From Hydrogenophaga sp. IBVHS1 (GTDB lineage: Bacteria; Pseudomonadota; Gammaproteobacteria; Burkholderiales; Burkholderiaceae_C): a DNA stretch of 64,000 nt. Each line of letters opens with the position of its first letter. Position 1 is the stretch's first letter. Shown here piece by piece: positions 49,925 to 60,460 of the stretch. The notes below the pieces were generated by a model. It was not told the DNA's origin. It searched no databases and saw nothing but the letters and a program-made list of their open reading frames with translations. The stretch is from assembly GCF_002127265.1 (NCBI RefSeq), contig NZ_NFUU01000001.1, positions 248,001 to 312,000 on the forward strand, given 5' to 3'. The position numbers and the translations under genes are program-made.

Positions 49925-52435
49925 TCAAGCCCCGTCGCGCAGCAGCATGGCGGGGTTGAGGCGCATCTGCGAGAGCAGGTAGCGCGCCCCCAGGCCCAGG
50001 CTTGCCGCGCTCACGCCGAGGGCGGTGAGCGCGCCGGTCCAGTAGAGGCCGGCGGGGTCAAGATCCAGCCGCCAGCGCAGCAGCGCGGTGGCCAGCGCAC
50101 TGCCCGCTACCATGGCAAAGCCGGCGGTGAGCAGCGCCAGCAACAGATATTCCCAATACAGCACCCGCCGCAGGCTGGACAGGCGCGCGCCCACGGCGTG
50201 CATCACCGTGGCCTCGAACACCTGCCGCGCCCGGCTGCTGGCCACCACGCTGGCCAGCACCAGCAGGCTCGCTGCCAGGCACACGCCGGCCACCAGCGCC
50301 AGCCCGCCGCTGGCGCGGGCCATCAGCGCACGCGTTTCCACGAGCAGGGATTCGGTGCGCACGCTCGCAATGTTCGGCGCCACTGCGGCGAGCGCGTCCT
50401 GTGCGCGTTGCGCTCCGGCGGCGTCGAGGTAGGCGGCGCCCACATGGCGCGTGATGTAGGGGTCGAGCACGCCGTCGCTGAAGATCGCTTCCAGCCACAG
50501 GCGCGCCTGCAGTCGGCGCTGGCTGTAGATCGCCACCAGCTTGGCCTCCACGGCAGAACCCAGAATGTCGAATCGCACACGGTCGCCCAGTTTCAGACCG
50601 AGCTGGTCGGCCTCGCGGTCTTCCATTGCCACCTGCGGTGCGCCCTGGTGGCCGGGTGGCCACCAGGCGCCTTCGCGCAGCACCACCTCGTCAATGTTGC
50701 CGGCTGCGTTGCTCAGCTTCTGTTCATCGCGCGCCTCGCGCACGCGCTCGCCATCGTTGCTCTCGCGCAGCGCTGCGCCGTTCACGGCGGCCACGCGGCC
50801 CAGCACCAGCGGTGCGGTGGTGAGCTGGCGCAGACCACGCTGCGCCAGCAGGGTGGCTTGCAACAGCGGTATCTGTTCGGTCTGCACGTCGTAAAACACC
50901 AGGGCGGGCGCGTTGTCGGGCACGGTTTGATTCACCGTGCGCAGCAGCGAAGCCACCACCAGCGTGCAGGCCACCAGCAGTGTGAGCGCGGAACCCAGTG
51001 AGAGCAGGGCCGCGCGCAGCGGTGAGTCGGCCCGTTGCAGGCCGGCCAGCGCCAGTCGCAGTTCCAGCGGCAGGTGCCACGCCTGGCGGGCCAGGGCAGC
51101 GCGCGCCAGCCGGCGCAGCAACCGGGTGAGGCCATCCAGCACCACCAGCAGTGCCACGGTGGCCAGCACAAAGGCGGCGCCAAAGCGCGCGTCGGGCACG
51201 CTCATCACCACCAGGGCGGCCACCAGCGCGGCCGCTGCGCCGGTGAGCAGCCAGGCCATGCGCGGTGTGCGCAGGCGGGTGCCGTCCACGCCGCGAAACA
51301 GCGCCGCCGGGGAGACCGACAGCGCCCGACCCAGCGCCGGCAGCGCAAATGCCAGCGCGGTGAGCACGCCAAAGCCCAGCGCCACCGCCGAGGGTGCCCA
51401 CAGAGCGCGCAGAAGCGGGGCGAGCGGCAGGCGCTCGGCGGCGGCCCAGGTGCCGGCCACGGCCAGTGCATTGCCGATCAGCACCCCGCCCAGGCTGGCC
51501 AGCAGCGCGAGCATGAGGATCTGCAGCAGCACCAGGGCGGCCAGCCGGCCATCGCGCAGGCCCAGTGCGCGCAGTGTGGCCAGCGTGCCGAGCTTGCCCT
51601 GCAGGTAGGCCTGCACACTGTTGAACACACCCAGCCCGCCAATGAAGAGTGCCGAGAAGCCAATGAGCAGCAGGCCCGAGCCGATCTGGCCCAGCACCTC
51701 GGCCATGCGCTGGCTGCGCTCCTCGAAGGTGCGCACCTCGGCGTCGAGATCGGGAAAAGCGGCGACGAACGCGTCGCGCCACGCGGCCGCCGGCTCGGCG
51801 GTGCGCACGCGGTAGTGGTACTCCACGCGGCTCAGCGGTTGCACCAGGCCGCTGGCCAGCAGGGCGCCATCGGCCACCAGCACCGGTGCTCCGCTCCAGT
51901 CGGCACGCAGGCTGCGGTCGGGCTGGCGCAGCACCACGGCGCGCACCGCCAGGCTCAGGTCGCCCACCTCCACTCGGTCGCCCACGGCCAGGCCCAGGCG
52001 TTGCGCCAGTGCGCCATCCACCGCCGCGCCCCACACGCCCTCGCGCTCGCCGAGCGCCGTGGCCAGATCGCTGGTGGGCGCCAGTTCCACCGTGCCGTAG
52101 AGCGGGTAGCGTTTGTCGGCGCTCTGCAGTTCGATCAGTTGAGAGCGCCCGTCGCTCGCGCGCAGCATGGTTCGCAGTTCGACCAGGCGAGAGACATCAC
52201 CACGCTGGCCCATCCAGGCCAGCACGTCTTCGCGCAGTGGCGCGGTGTGCTCCACCTCCAGGTCGCCACCGAAGAGCAGACGGGCATCGTTGCGCAGGGC
52301 GTCCGCCACCTGGCGGTAGAGACCTCCGCCGGCGGCCACCAGCGCCACGCCCAGCACCAGGCAGGCACAGAAGATCCACAGGTGGCGGCCACTGGCGCGC
52401 AGGTCGCGCCAGGCCAGGCTAAACAGGAAGCGCAT
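49925..52435 (-). CDS. ABC transporter permease, FtsX/YbbP type
   Basis: 836 residues. One N-terminal membrane helix ([20 protein letters not shown]), a large periplasmic MacB-like domain, then three-helix FtsX domains in duplicate (around 260-400 and 710-830). Such YbbP-like permeases do mechanotransmission or lipoprotein handling rather than solute transport. Overlaps the ATPase gene by 17 bases. Confidence 0.9.
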   Translation of the reverse strand: MRFLFSLAWRDLRASGRHLWIFCACLVLGVALVAAGGGLYRQVADALRNDARLLFGGDLEVEHTAPLREDVLAWMGQRGDVSRLVELRTMLRASDGRSQLIELQSADKRYPLYGTVELAPTSDLATALGEREGVWGAAVDGALAQRLGLAVGDRVEVGDLSLAVRAVVLRQPDRSLRADWSGAPVLVADGALLASGLVQPLSRVEYHYRVRTAEPAAAWRDAFVAAFPDLDAEVRTFEERSQRMAEVLGQIGSGLLLIGFSALFIGGLGVFNSVQAYLQGKLGTLATLRALGLRDGRLAALVLLQILMLALLASLGGVLIGNALAVAGTWAAAERLPLAPLLRALWAPSAVALGFGVLTALAFALPALGRALSVSPAALFRGVDGTRLRTPRMAWLLTGAAAALVAALVVMSVPDARFGAAFVLATVALLVVLDGLTRLLRRLARAALARQAWHLPLELRLALAGLQRADSPLRAALLSLGSALTLLVACTLVVASLLRTVNQTVPDNAPALVFYDVQTEQIPLLQATLLAQRGLRQLTTAPLVLGRVAAVNGAALRESNDGERVREARDEQKLSNAAGNIDEVVLREGAWWPPGHQGAPQVAMEDREADQLGLKLGDRVRFDILGSAVEAKLVAIYSQRRLQARLWLEAIFSDGVLDPYITRHVGAAYLDAAGAQRAQDALAAVAPNIASVRTESLLVETRALMARASGGLALVAGVCLAASLLVLASVVASSRARQVFEATVMHAVGARLSSLRRVLYWEYLLLALLTAGFAMVAGSALATALLRWRLDLDPAGLYWTGALTALGVSAASLGLGARYLLSQMRLNPAMLLRDGA

Positions 52436-53108
52436 GGGTCGGCGTGGTGGCTTCGTGCAACTGGCCGTCGTGCAGGCGCAGCACGCGGTCGCAGCGGGCT
52501 GCGAAGTCGGGGTCGTGCGTGATCAGCACCAGCGTGGCACCGGTTTCCTCGTTCAGCTCGAACAGCAAGGTGCGGATGGCTTCGCCGGTGTGGTCGTCCA
52601 GGTTGCCGGTCGGTTCGTCGGCCAGCAGCAGGCGCGGGCGGTGCACCAGCGCGCGCGCAATTGCCACCCGCTGCTGCTCCCCGCCCGAAAGCTGGCTTGG
52701 GTGGTGCTGCAGCCGGTCGCCCAGGCCCACGCGGTGCAGCAGTTCGCCGGCGCGCTCGAAGGCATCGCGGCGGCCGGCCATCTGCAGCGGCAGGGCCACG
52801 TTGTCCAGCGCGCAGAGGCTGGGCAACAGGTGGAACGACTGAAAAACGATGCCGAGCTGGTCGCGCCGCAGGTCGGCCAGGGCATCGGCGTTCAGGTCTG
52901 CCAGCTCGGTGCCGGCGATGCGGATGCGACCCGCCGTGGGCCGCTCCAGGCCCGAGAGGAGGAGCAGGAGCGAGGTCTTGCCCGAGCCCGATGGCCCGGT
53001 GATGGCAATGCGCTCGCCAGCGGCAATGTGGAGGTCCACCGAGCGCAGCACCTCGATGCGCTGGGTGCCCAAAGGATAGTGAAGGGACAGGCCGGAGACT
53101 TGAATCAT
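52419..53108 (-). CDS. ABC transporter ATPase, LolD/YbbA type
   Basis: 229 residues. Walker [10 protein letters not shown] at 38-46, signature [15 protein letters not shown], Walker [14 protein letters not shown] (the TGNLD wording marks the LolD/MacB/YbbA group), H-loop in LITHDPDFA. It drives the permease encoded directly downstream. Confidence 0.94.
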   Translation of the reverse strand: MIQVSGLSLHYPLGTQRIEVLRSVDLHIAAGERIAITGPSGSGKTSLLLLLSGLERPTAGRIRIAGTELADLNADALADLRRDQLGIVFQSFHLLPSLCALDNVALPLQMAGRRDAFERAGELLHRVGLGDRLQHHPSQLSGGEQQRVAIARALVHRPRLLLADEPTGNLDDHTGEAIRTLLFELNEETGATLVLITHDPDFAARCDRVLRLHDGQLHEATTPTHALPV

Positions 53109-53248
53109 GCGGTGTGAGGGAGGCTGGCGGCGGGAAAGTTCACGAGGTCGAGCGGGGCTTGATCCGGCGCTCCGCTCAAGATTGCAGGCGCCGCACCGAT
53201 GAAAGAACCTGATGGTGACAGAATGTTTCGATGCTGGAGGGAGTGTTC

Positions 53249-54238
53249 ATGACAGGGTGGGGAGGGCGGATCCGGGCGGTCGTGGGCGCAGCCTGCCTGT
53301 TCATCGGGGTGGTGGGCTGCGGAGAGGCGCCGCAACCGCCCTTGACCGTGGGCATCAACACCTGGGTGGGCTTCGACCCCCTTGTGCTGGCGCGCGACCG
53401 CAGCATGACCGACCGCCAGACCATCAAGGTGGTGGAACTGATCTCCAGCGCCGAGGCACTGCGCCACCTGCGCAACGGTCTGCTGGACGCTGCCGCCCTG
53501 ACGCTGGATGAAACGCTTCGGCTGGCCGACAGTGGTTTCGATGTGCGCATCGTGGCCGTGCTCGACACCTCCAGCGGCGCCGATGTGGTGCTGGCCGCGC
53601 CGGAAGTGCGCTCCCTGCCCGAGCTGAGGGGCCGCGCCATCGCGGTGGAAGAAGCCACCGTGGGCACCCTGGTGCTCGAGCGCCTGCTGCAGAAGGCCGG
53701 TCTGACGAGCGCCGACGTGTCGGTGGTGAAGATGGAGTCGACCCAGCACCTGATGGCGCTGCGAAGCGGCCGGGTCAGCGCCGCCGTGAGTTACGCGCCG
53801 ATCGAGGGCGCCATTCGCCGCGCGGGCTACCGGCGCATCTTCGACAGCAGCCAGATGCCCGGCGAGATTCTGGATGTGCTGGTGGTGCGCGGCGAGGTCC
53901 TGCGGCGGCGCCCGGCCGCGGTGGACGCGCTGCTGAACGCCTGGAGCGGCGGGTTGAGCGTGCTGCGGCTCGACGCGCCCGGCGCGGCCGCGACGCTCGC
54001 ACCCGGCGCGGACCTCACTCCGCGCGATTACCTGGAGGTGCTCAAGGGCCTGCGCTTTTTTGCGCCTGATGAGTCGTTGCTGCTGCTGACCGGGCCGGCA
54101 CCGGAGCTGGTGCGGCTGGGCCAGCCGGTGGCCGACACGCTCATGGGTCTGGGCCTGCTGCGCCAGCCGCCCAACTGGGCGGCCCTGATCGACAGTGCGC
54201 CGGCAGAGCGCGCGCCACAGTCGGGGCTGCTGCCATGA
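53249..54238 (+). CDS. NMT1/SsuA-like substrate-binding lipoprotein coupled to a sensor kinase
   Basis: 329 residues from the ATG at 53249, just behind GGAGGGAG. Lipobox GVVGC lipidates Cys24. The binding domain reads TVGINTWVGFDPLVLARD, LLDAAALTLDET, DVVLAAPEVRSLPELRGRAIAVEE in parts. This is the alkanesulphonate/nitrate/thiamine-precursor type. No permease or ATPase of that type is near. Its stop overlaps the kinase start by four bases, so it likely serves as the kinase's sensory partner. Confidence 0.85.
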   Translation: MTGWGGRIRAVVGAACLFIGVVGCGEAPQPPLTVGINTWVGFDPLVLARDRSMTDRQTIKVVELISSAEALRHLRNGLLDAAALTLDETLRLADSGFDVRIVAVLDTSSGADVVLAAPEVRSLPELRGRAIAVEEATVGTLVLERLLQKAGLTSADVSVVKMESTQHLMALRSGRVSAAVSYAPIEGAIRRAGYRRIFDSSQMPGEILDVLVVRGEVLRRRPAAVDALLNAWSGGLSVLRLDAPGAAATLAPGADLTPRDYLEVLKGLRFFAPDESLLLLTGPAPELVRLGQPVADTLMGLGLLRQPPNWAALIDSAPAERAPQSGLLP

Positions 54239-56115
54239 AGCCATGGCGTGAGCTGGTGTCGATCCCGGGCCGCTGGCTCGCGCCGCTGTTGCTGGCGGTG
54301 TTCGCGCTGACCACCATCACCGTGGGCTTTGCCCTGCAATGGCGCGATGCCGACCAGCGTGTGACCGAATTTGAATCGCGGCGGCTGCTGGAGCGGCTGG
54401 GCGTGGAGCAGAGCCGCCTGAGCGCGCAATCCGGCCTCGCCAACGCGCTGCTCGTGCGCCGCCTCGTTGGTGGCCTGGGCGTGTACAGCGGCATGCTCCA
54501 TGCCTATCTGGTGGACGAAGCCGGTCTGGTGGTGGCCTCGCTGGCGCGGGCCGACATCGGCCGACCGCTGGGCGAGGTGCTCGAGCGGCAGCCCGAGCTG
54601 GCGGGGCTGCGGCAACTCGATGACCTGATCCCCGACGGCAGCTCCGTGCAGGTGTTCCGGCCGCCCGGCGCGCCCTACCTGTTCGGTCAGGCCGCCATTG
54701 ATACCGGGGGCCACCTGCTCACCGTGGCCGACCTGAGCCTGCCGCTGGCCCAGCGGCAGGCGGGTCTGCGCGATGAGGTGCTGCGTGAGGCCCTGCTGCT
54801 CGCGCTGCTTGTGGCCTTGCTGGCCGTGCTGGCGCACCTCATCTGGTTCCGCCGCGCCGAGCGCCTGGCGCGCACGCTGGCCACCATGGGCGAAGGGCAA
54901 TTGCAGGTGCGCGCCGGTCTGCAGGGATTTGACGAACTGGCCCTGATCGGTGCCCAGGCCGACCGCATGGCCGAGCGTCTGCAGGCCGGGCAGGCGCAAC
55001 TTCGGCACATCAACGCGCTGGTCGACCGCTCGCCGGTGGTGGTGATCGAATGGCGCAACGAAGCGGGCCGACCCATGAGCTACCTCAGCCGTTCGGTGGC
55101 GCAGTGGGGCTACCAGCCCGACGCGCTGCTGCTGATGGATATGCGCTTCCACGATCTGGTCCATCCGGACGACCTCGAACGCATCACGGCTGAGAGCGCT
55201 GCCAACCAGGCTCGGGGCACCGACGAGTACCGCCAGGAATATCGGCTGCGGCGTGCCGATGGCCAGTGGGCCTGGGTGGACGACCGCACCTCCATCACGC
55301 GCGACGCCGATGGCAAGGTCAGCAGCATCAGCGGCGTCCTGCTGGACATTTCCGCCCTCAAGCAGGCGCAGACCACACTGGAGCGCAACAACGCCGAACT
55401 GGAGCAACGGGTGGCCGAACGGACCGCGCAGCTCAGCGCCGCCAACGAAGAACTGGAAGCGTTTTCCTATTCCGTTTCGCACGACCTCAAGGCACCGCTG
55501 CGGGGCATCGACGGCTACAGCCAGTTGCTGGAGGAAGAGTACGCCGATCGCATCGACGAGGAAGGGCGCCAGTTCATCGGCCGCATCCGCCGCGGCGTGC
55601 AGCAGATGGGCGCGCTCATCTCCGACCTGCTCGACTATTCGCGCATGGAACGGCGCACCATGGAATCGCAGCAGGTCGATCTGCTGCCACTGATCGAACT
55701 CGTCATTGAAGGCCACGGCGCCGACATCCGCGCGGCCGGTACGCAACTGAACCTGAAGGTGGAGCCCATGGTGCTGCAGCTTGATCGAGAAGGCCTGGCG
55801 GTGGTGCTGCGCAACCTGGTCGGCAACGCCGTGAAATTCAGCCGGGGACGAACACCGCCGGTGGTGGAGATCGGCTCCCGCGTGGAGGCGGGTCGGCGCC
55901 TTCTGTGGGTGCGCGACAACGGCGTGGGCTTCGACATGAAGTACCACGACCGCATCTTCGGCATCTTCCAGCGCCTGCAGCGGGCCGAGGATTACGCGGG
56001 CACCGGCGTTGGCCTGGCGCTGGTGGCCAAGGCGGTGCAGCGCATGGGCGGGCGCGTGCGCGCCGAAAGCCAGCCCGGCGAAGGCGCCACCTTCTTCGTG
56101 GAGTTTCCCGAATGA
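54235..56115 (+). CDS. Hybrid-free sensor histidine kinase with PAS domain
   Basis: 626 residues. Membrane helices near 16-38 and 183-201 frame a periplasmic sensor domain; a HAMP-like linker, then a PAS domain (about 255-375; QWAWVDDRTSITRDADGKVSSISGVLLDI in parts), a short coiled coil (ELEQRVAERTAQLSAANEELEAF), HisKA with His416 in SVSHDLKAPLRG, and HATPase with RNLVGNAVKFS, RDNGVGFD and GTGVGLALVAKAV. It resembles bacteriophytochrome-type kinases in the catalytic half. It is coupled to the binding protein upstream and the receiver downstream, both by ATGA-type overlaps. Confidence 0.94.
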   Translation: MKPWRELVSIPGRWLAPLLLAVFALTTITVGFALQWRDADQRVTEFESRRLLERLGVEQSRLSAQSGLANALLVRRLVGGLGVYSGMLHAYLVDEAGLVVASLARADIGRPLGEVLERQPELAGLRQLDDLIPDGSSVQVFRPPGAPYLFGQAAIDTGGHLLTVADLSLPLAQRQAGLRDEVLREALLLALLVALLAVLAHLIWFRRAERLARTLATMGEGQLQVRAGLQGFDELALIGAQADRMAERLQAGQAQLRHINALVDRSPVVVIEWRNEAGRPMSYLSRSVAQWGYQPDALLLMDMRFHDLVHPDDLERITAESAANQARGTDEYRQEYRLRRADGQWAWVDDRTSITRDADGKVSSISGVLLDISALKQAQTTLERNNAELEQRVAERTAQLSAANEELEAFSYSVSHDLKAPLRGIDGYSQLLEEEYADRIDEEGRQFIGRIRRGVQQMGALISDLLDYSRMERRTMESQQVDLLPLIELVIEGHGADIRAAGTQLNLKVEPMVLQLDREGLAVVLRNLVGNAVKFSRGRTPPVVEIGSRVEAGRRLLWVRDNGVGFDMKYHDRIFGIFQRLQRAEDYAGTGVGLALVAKAVQRMGGRVRAESQPGEGATFFVEFPE

Positions 56116-56534
56116 AGCCTTTGCCGCCGATCCTGCTGGTCGAAGACAACCCCATGGACGTCGATCTCACGCTGCGCGCCTTTCGCAAGCGCGGACTTCC
56201 CAATCCCGTCGAGGTGGCGCGCGACGGCGAAGAGGCCCTGGCGTGGATCCCTCGCTGGGAAGCGGGCGCGCTCTGGCCGGCGGTGGTCCTGCTGGACATC
56301 AACATGCCCAGGCTCAACGGTCTGGAGGTGCTGCATCGCTTCAAGTCCCATGCGCAGCTGCGTTTCATTCCAGTGTTGATGCTCACCTCTTCGCGCGAAG
56401 ACAGCGACCTGAAGACCGCCTACGATCTGGGGGTCAACGGCTACATCGAGAAGCCGGTGAGCTTCAGTCAATTCGTCCATGTTGCTGAGCACATCGAGCG
56501 GCATTGGTGCCAGCTCAACGAGCGCCCCTATTGA
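56112..56534 (+). CDS. Single-domain response regulator
   Basis: 140 residues, receiver domain only: EDNPMDVDL (acid pair 11-12), phospho-acceptor Asp62 in LLDINMP, Thr92 in LTSS and Lys114 in IEKPVS. Such Rcp1-like receivers pair with phytochrome-type kinases. No output domain, so it should act by protein contact or phosphorelay. Confidence 0.95.
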   Translation: MKPLPPILLVEDNPMDVDLTLRAFRKRGLPNPVEVARDGEEALAWIPRWEAGALWPAVVLLDINMPRLNGLEVLHRFKSHAQLRFIPVLMLTSSREDSDLKTAYDLGVNGYIEKPVSFSQFVHVAEHIERHWCQLNERPY

Positions 56535-56554
56535 TCCCACTGTCCGGAGTTCCC

Positions 56555-57004
56555 ATGCTGAAAATCCTCATCCCCGTCGATGGCTCCACGCCCTCATTGC
56601 TCGCCGTGCACCATGCGCTTCGCCTGGTGGGCGCGGGACTGAAGGCGCGCTTTCTGGTGGCCAACGTGCAGGAGTCGGCCAACCTGTACGAGCTGGTGGT
56701 GGCGCACGATCCTCAGGTGCTTCAGCAAGTCAGCGAGGCGGCCGCACGCGACCTGGTGCGCCCGGCGGTGGCCCTGCTGAGTGCGGCAGGCCAGCAGGTG
56801 GAAACCGCCGTGGCCAGTGGCGACCCGGCACACATGCTGGCGGAAATCCTCGAGAGCCATGGCTGCGATGCCGTGATCATGAGCGCCCGCGGTGGCGGCC
56901 TGCGTGCGGCGGTGCTGGGCTCCGTGTCGCAGGAGATGGTGCAGCGCTCGGCGGTGCCCGTCACGCTGGTGAAGGTCCCCGACGAAGAGCCAGCCGGCGA
57001 CTGA
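56555..57004 (+). CDS. Universal stress protein (UspA family)
   Basis: 149 residues from the ATG at 56555 (GGAG upstream). Starts KILIPVDGSTPSLLAVHHAL; ends with VIMSARGGGLRAAVLGSVSQEMVQRSAVPVTLVK in parts, where the usual G-x2-G-x9-G(S/T) ATP loop is partly kept (GGGLRAAVLGSVS). Twenty bases after the receiver gene and probably in the same operon. Confidence 0.93.
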   Translation: MLKILIPVDGSTPSLLAVHHALRLVGAGLKARFLVANVQESANLYELVVAHDPQVLQQVSEAAARDLVRPAVALLSAAGQQVETAVASGDPAHMLAEILESHGCDAVIMSARGGGLRAAVLGSVSQEMVQRSAVPVTLVKVPDEEPAGD

Positions 57005-57011
57005 ATACTCC

Positions 57012-58106
57012 GTGAGCAAGCTGTTCATCGCCCAGGATGCAGCGGGCGAAATTCGGTTCATCGGCGAGGTGGAGCGGGGCGCCGAGTGCGGGTGCCTGTG
57101 TCCCGAGTGCGGCAGCCCGCTGGTGGCCCGCCAGGGCATGGCGAACGACTGGCACTTTGCACACGAAGCGTCGCAGGAGCGGCCCGAATGCGGGGCCGCT
57201 GCGCTGCACCTGCTTCGCCGCTTCGTCTTCCAGCTGCTGCAGCAGCAGATGTCGACCCCTGGTTTCACCCTGCCCATCTACCGACATGAATTGACGCTGA
57301 CGCGTTCGCTGGTGCACCTGCGCGAAGACGCGCAATGGGCCCCACAGATTCTGGGCGATGTGCAGTGGAGGCCAGAAGCTCTGGACGACGGCGAGCCGGT
57401 AGCGCGCGCCAGACTGGACACCGGCGTCGACCTGCACATTTTTGTGCGCTTCGGGGATGCGGCAGCCGCGCCAGCACGGACCGATTCCGAGGTCGCCAGT
57501 CTTTCGTTCAAGGTCCGGATGCCACCCACCGCAGCCCTGCGCGATCGCCGGCTCGCTGCCCAGCAGCTTGAATCGTTTGGCGAATTCTTCTGGGAGCACC
57601 ACCCCGACACACAGGGACTGGTGCGCGCCGCGCAGGAGCGGTTGGAATTGCGCGGAGACCGCATCTACAGCAACTGGCTGTCGATGGTGGACGCGAAGCG
57701 CCAGGCCCTGGCCGACGCAGCCGCACCTGCGGCACCGCTGTTCTACGGGCCGAGTTCACCCGACAGTGCCGATGCATCGCGCCGCCATGCCTGCGCGCCC
57801 GGCCATGCGCCAAACATCAATTTCACCTTCTACCGTTTGAACCAGCAGGAAGCCTGGTTGCTCTACCTGCTCGAACGCGTGGGTCCGAACGACTGGCGCA
57901 CCGCACAGCAGAAGTTCTATGCCCTCGCGCCTTACCCGGCCCCCTTCGAGGGCTGGACAGAAGCCGTGCCCAGGGCGGTGGGTGTGCCCGACGAAGCGCT
58001 CGGCTTCATTCGCCTCGCAGGTTTTCTGGACGCGGTGACCTACCTCTCGCGCCGCGCCCGTGTAACGCGCAGCCACCGCGATCCGTCGGCTTTCCAGGGA
58101 CTCTGA
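57012..58106 (+). CDS. CoiA-like protein with N-terminal zinc motif
   Basis: 364 residues starting with GTG eight bases after the usp stop. The N-terminal part has Cys28, Cys30 and Cys33 in CGCLCPECGSPL followed by DWHFAHEA (His48, His51), the wording of CoiA/competence-type nuclease-associated domains. The rest is unassigned, with a Trp/Phe-rich C-terminal half. In Firmicutes CoiA aids recombination of imported DNA; the role here is unknown. Confidence 0.65.
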   Translation: MSKLFIAQDAAGEIRFIGEVERGAECGCLCPECGSPLVARQGMANDWHFAHEASQERPECGAAALHLLRRFVFQLLQQQMSTPGFTLPIYRHELTLTRSLVHLREDAQWAPQILGDVQWRPEALDDGEPVARARLDTGVDLHIFVRFGDAAAAPARTDSEVASLSFKVRMPPTAALRDRRLAAQQLESFGEFFWEHHPDTQGLVRAAQERLELRGDRIYSNWLSMVDAKRQALADAAAPAAPLFYGPSSPDSADASRRHACAPGHAPNINFTFYRLNQQEAWLLYLLERVGPNDWRTAQQKFYALAPYPAPFEGWTEAVPRAVGVPDEALGFIRLAGFLDAVTYLSRRARVTRSHRDPSAFQGL

Positions 58107-58137
58107 TTTCGGCCTGAGGGGGTTTGAATTTCCCCTT

Positions 58138-59682
58138 TCAGCGGAACACGCTGACCGCCTCTACCAGCCGTTGCGTCTGCTGTTGCAGGCTCTGCGAGGC
58201 GGCCGCGCCTTGCTCAACCAGGGCCGAGTTCTGTTGCGTCACCTGATCGAGGTGGCCCACCGCCTGGCTCACTTGCTGGATGCCGCCACTCTGTTCGATG
58301 GTGGCCGCGCTGATCTCGCTGATGAGGTCGGACACGCGGCTCACCTGCTGCACGATCTCTTCCATGGTTTTGCCCGCATCGTCCACCAGCGCGGTGCCCG
58401 CTTCCACGGTGGTCACACTGGCCGCAATGAGTTGCTTGATTTCCTTCGCTGCTTCGGCACTGCGCTGGGCCAGGCTGCGCACCTCGCCCGCCACCACGGC
58501 GAATCCCCGGCCCTGTTCACCCGCGCGCGCAGCCTCCACGGCGGCGTTGAGCGCGAGGATGTTGGTCTGGAAGGCGATGCCATCGATCACGCCGATGATG
58601 TCGCCGATGCGGCGCGAACTCTCGCTGATGCGTCCCATGGTGTTCACCACCTGGGCCACGGCCTGGCCGCCGCGCGAGGCTGCTTCACTGGCCGAGCCCG
58701 ATAGCTGGTTGGCCTGGCGCGAGGCGTCGGCGTTCTGCCGCACCGTGGCGGTCATCTGCTCCATCGATGCGGCGGTTTCCTCCAGGCTGGACGCCGCCTG
58801 CTCGGTGCGCTGGCTCAGGTCGTTGTTGCCCTGCGCGATCTCGCTCACTGCGGTCTGCACCGTCAGCACCTGTTCGCTCACGTCGTCGATCAGCCAGCGG
58901 AACATCAGCCCGAGCTGGCTGATGGTGCGCAGCGTCATGCCGATCTCGTCCACGCGGTCCATGTGCGACACGGTCTGCGTGTCGCCACTGGCCACGCGCA
59001 GGGCGGTCTGGCGCAACTGCTCCAGCGGTGAGGCAATCTGCGCCTCCAGGAACCAGCAGGCCAGACCCACGGCCGTGGCCGACAGGCCGGCGAACGACGC
59101 CCATTGAACGCCCTGCAGGCCAAGCACCCAGGCGCCGCCGATCAAGAGCGCCAGCAAGCCCGCCAGTGGCAGGCGGATGCGGCTTCGCACCCCCATGGTC
59201 TTGAACAGTGAGCCCAGACCCAGAATGCCCGTGCGCAGGAGCAGGCCCTTGTGCAGGCGCAGGTGGCGGGCGCGGCCTTCGCGCATGTCCGCGTAGAGCT
59301 TCTCGGCACCGGCGATCTCTTCAGGCGTGGCCTTGGTGCGCACCGACATGTAGCCCTGGTGCTGGCCGTTGCGGATCACCGGCGTGGCGTTGGCGCGCAC
59401 CCAGTAGTGGTCACCGTTCTTGCGCCGGTTCTTCACCAGCGCGGTCCAGGGTTCACCGCCCTTGAGCGTGGCCCACATGTCGGCAAAGGCTTCCCTTGGC
59501 ATGTCCGGGTGGCGCACCAGGTTGTGCGGCTGACCCTGAATCTCCTCCAGGGTAAAGCCGCTCACGGCGACGAACGCGGCGTTGGCGTAGGTGATGTTGC
59601 TCTGCGTGTCCGTGGTGGACATCAGGGTGGCGCTGTCGGGGAATGCGTATTCGCGCTGGGTGATGGGGGTGTTGACGCGCAT
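58138..59682 (-). CDS. PAS-containing methyl-accepting chemotaxis protein (Aer-like)
   Basis: 514 residues. N-terminal PAS ([33 protein letters not shown] in parts), as in the redox sensor Aer; one or two membrane helices near 170-205; HAMP; and the signalling hairpin with [26 protein letters not shown] in parts. It should signal to CheA/CheW, encoded in part at the right edge. Aer types sense redox state via FAD, which cannot be checked here. Confidence 0.94.
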   Translation of the reverse strand: MRVNTPITQREYAFPDSATLMSTTDTQSNITYANAAFVAVSGFTLEEIQGQPHNLVRHPDMPREAFADMWATLKGGEPWTALVKNRRKNGDHYWVRANATPVIRNGQHQGYMSVRTKATPEEIAGAEKLYADMREGRARHLRLHKGLLLRTGILGLGSLFKTMGVRSRIRLPLAGLLALLIGGAWVLGLQGVQWASFAGLSATAVGLACWFLEAQIASPLEQLRQTALRVASGDTQTVSHMDRVDEIGMTLRTISQLGLMFRWLIDDVSEQVLTVQTAVSEIAQGNNDLSQRTEQAASSLEETAASMEQMTATVRQNADASRQANQLSGSASEAASRGGQAVAQVVNTMGRISESSRRIGDIIGVIDGIAFQTNILALNAAVEAARAGEQGRGFAVVAGEVRSLAQRSAEAAKEIKQLIAASVTTVEAGTALVDDAGKTMEEIVQQVSRVSDLISEISAATIEQSGGIQQVSQAVGHLDQVTQQNSALVEQGAAASQSLQQQTQRLVEAVSVFR

Positions 59683-59796
59683 GGTGGCCTCGGTTTCGTG
59701 GGTGAGATGTCACCCGGTGTCTTCGGCGACTACGCCCGCGACTTGTGTGGGGAAACCTGGAGGCCTGACTTGAATCAGGAAAGCTTGAAATAGTCC

Positions 59797-59823
59797 TCAA
59801 GTTTCCGGAAGAGGGGTCGAAAT
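59797..59823 (+). promoter_or_regulatory. Possible sigma-28 (FliA) promoter
   Basis: TCAAGTTT (59797-59804), 11 bases, GTCGAAAT (59816-59823), against the E. coli FliA consensus TAAAGTTT-N11-GCCGATAA: 12 of 16 positions match. It faces the hypothetical gene starting at 59879 and would place transcription start past the ATG at 59822, supporting the later start. Confidence 0.4.
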
Positions 59824-59878
59824 GCAGGGGAGAACACCGGGCTTGTTTGTGCCTGTTGCGTGCTTGAAAGGGAATGCC

Positions 59879-60436
59879 GTGATCAACCTGACCAGCCCCA
59901 GTGCCGTTTCCTGGCCGGCGCCGCCGTCGGCCGCCGTGGCGCCCGTGTCTGCGGTGCCGGCGGTGCCTGCCTTGTCCGGTGCCGGCAGCGAGAGCCAGAC
60001 CGGACCGCGCTCGGGCCAGGGCGGGCCTGGCCATGCGTTTCCTTCCCCGGGTCAGCGTTCCGTTCAGGCGCAACCCTTGTCGGCAGGCGAGGCATCTGGA
60101 GCCTCCCGGGCCGAGGCCCGCGATCCTCAGGCGCAGGCGCTGCGGCGTGAGGCCGAACGAGAGGCCCACGCCGCCCGCGAGCGCGAGAAGCAGGCCATGG
60201 AGCATCTCAAGGACGTACTGACCAACGTGTGGCAGGCGAGCGCCGCCGTGGTGGACCGCGCGCTCGGTCGCGAACCGTCGACACCCGGCACCCAGAGCGA
60301 CACGGCGCCCGACCTCTCTCAGGTGGCGGCGACCCCGCAGGACAACCCCCCAGTGGACGTGGTCGCCTACGACGATCGCGGCAACAGCAGCTTCGCTCCA
60401 CTCGATCCCGGCAGCCACTTCAGCCAGCGGGTCTGA
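59879..60436 (+). CDS. Hypothetical protein beside the chemotaxis genes
   Basis: 185 residues from a GTG at 59879 behind AAGGGAATGCC; an ATG at 59822 in frame also has a purine-rich site (GAGGGG) but would lie in the possible promoter. The first half is Pro/Ala/Ser-rich, the middle a charged helix (REAEREAHAAREREKQAMEH), the end DVVAYDDRGNSSFAPL. No family recognised. Location between an MCP gene and cheB suggests a flagellar or chemotaxis accessory. Confidence 0.6.
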   Translation: MINLTSPSAVSWPAPPSAAVAPVSAVPAVPALSGAGSESQTGPRSGQGGPGHAFPSPGQRSVQAQPLSAGEASGASRAEARDPQAQALRREAEREAHAAREREKQAMEHLKDVLTNVWQASAAVVDRALGREPSTPGTQSDTAPDLSQVAATPQDNPPVDVVAYDDRGNSSFAPLDPGSHFSQRV

Positions 60437-60460
60437 TCGCGGCTTCGATACGGGCGCTTT

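Noticed and set aside
54028..55947. 639-residue open frame on the minus strand
   Set aside because: Mirror frame of the sensor kinase; His/Gln-rich and without motifs.
58107..58137. Bidirectional terminator between two convergent genes
   Set aside because: GGGG and CCCC could pair over a nine-base loop, but the stem is only four pairs and no proper T-run follows.
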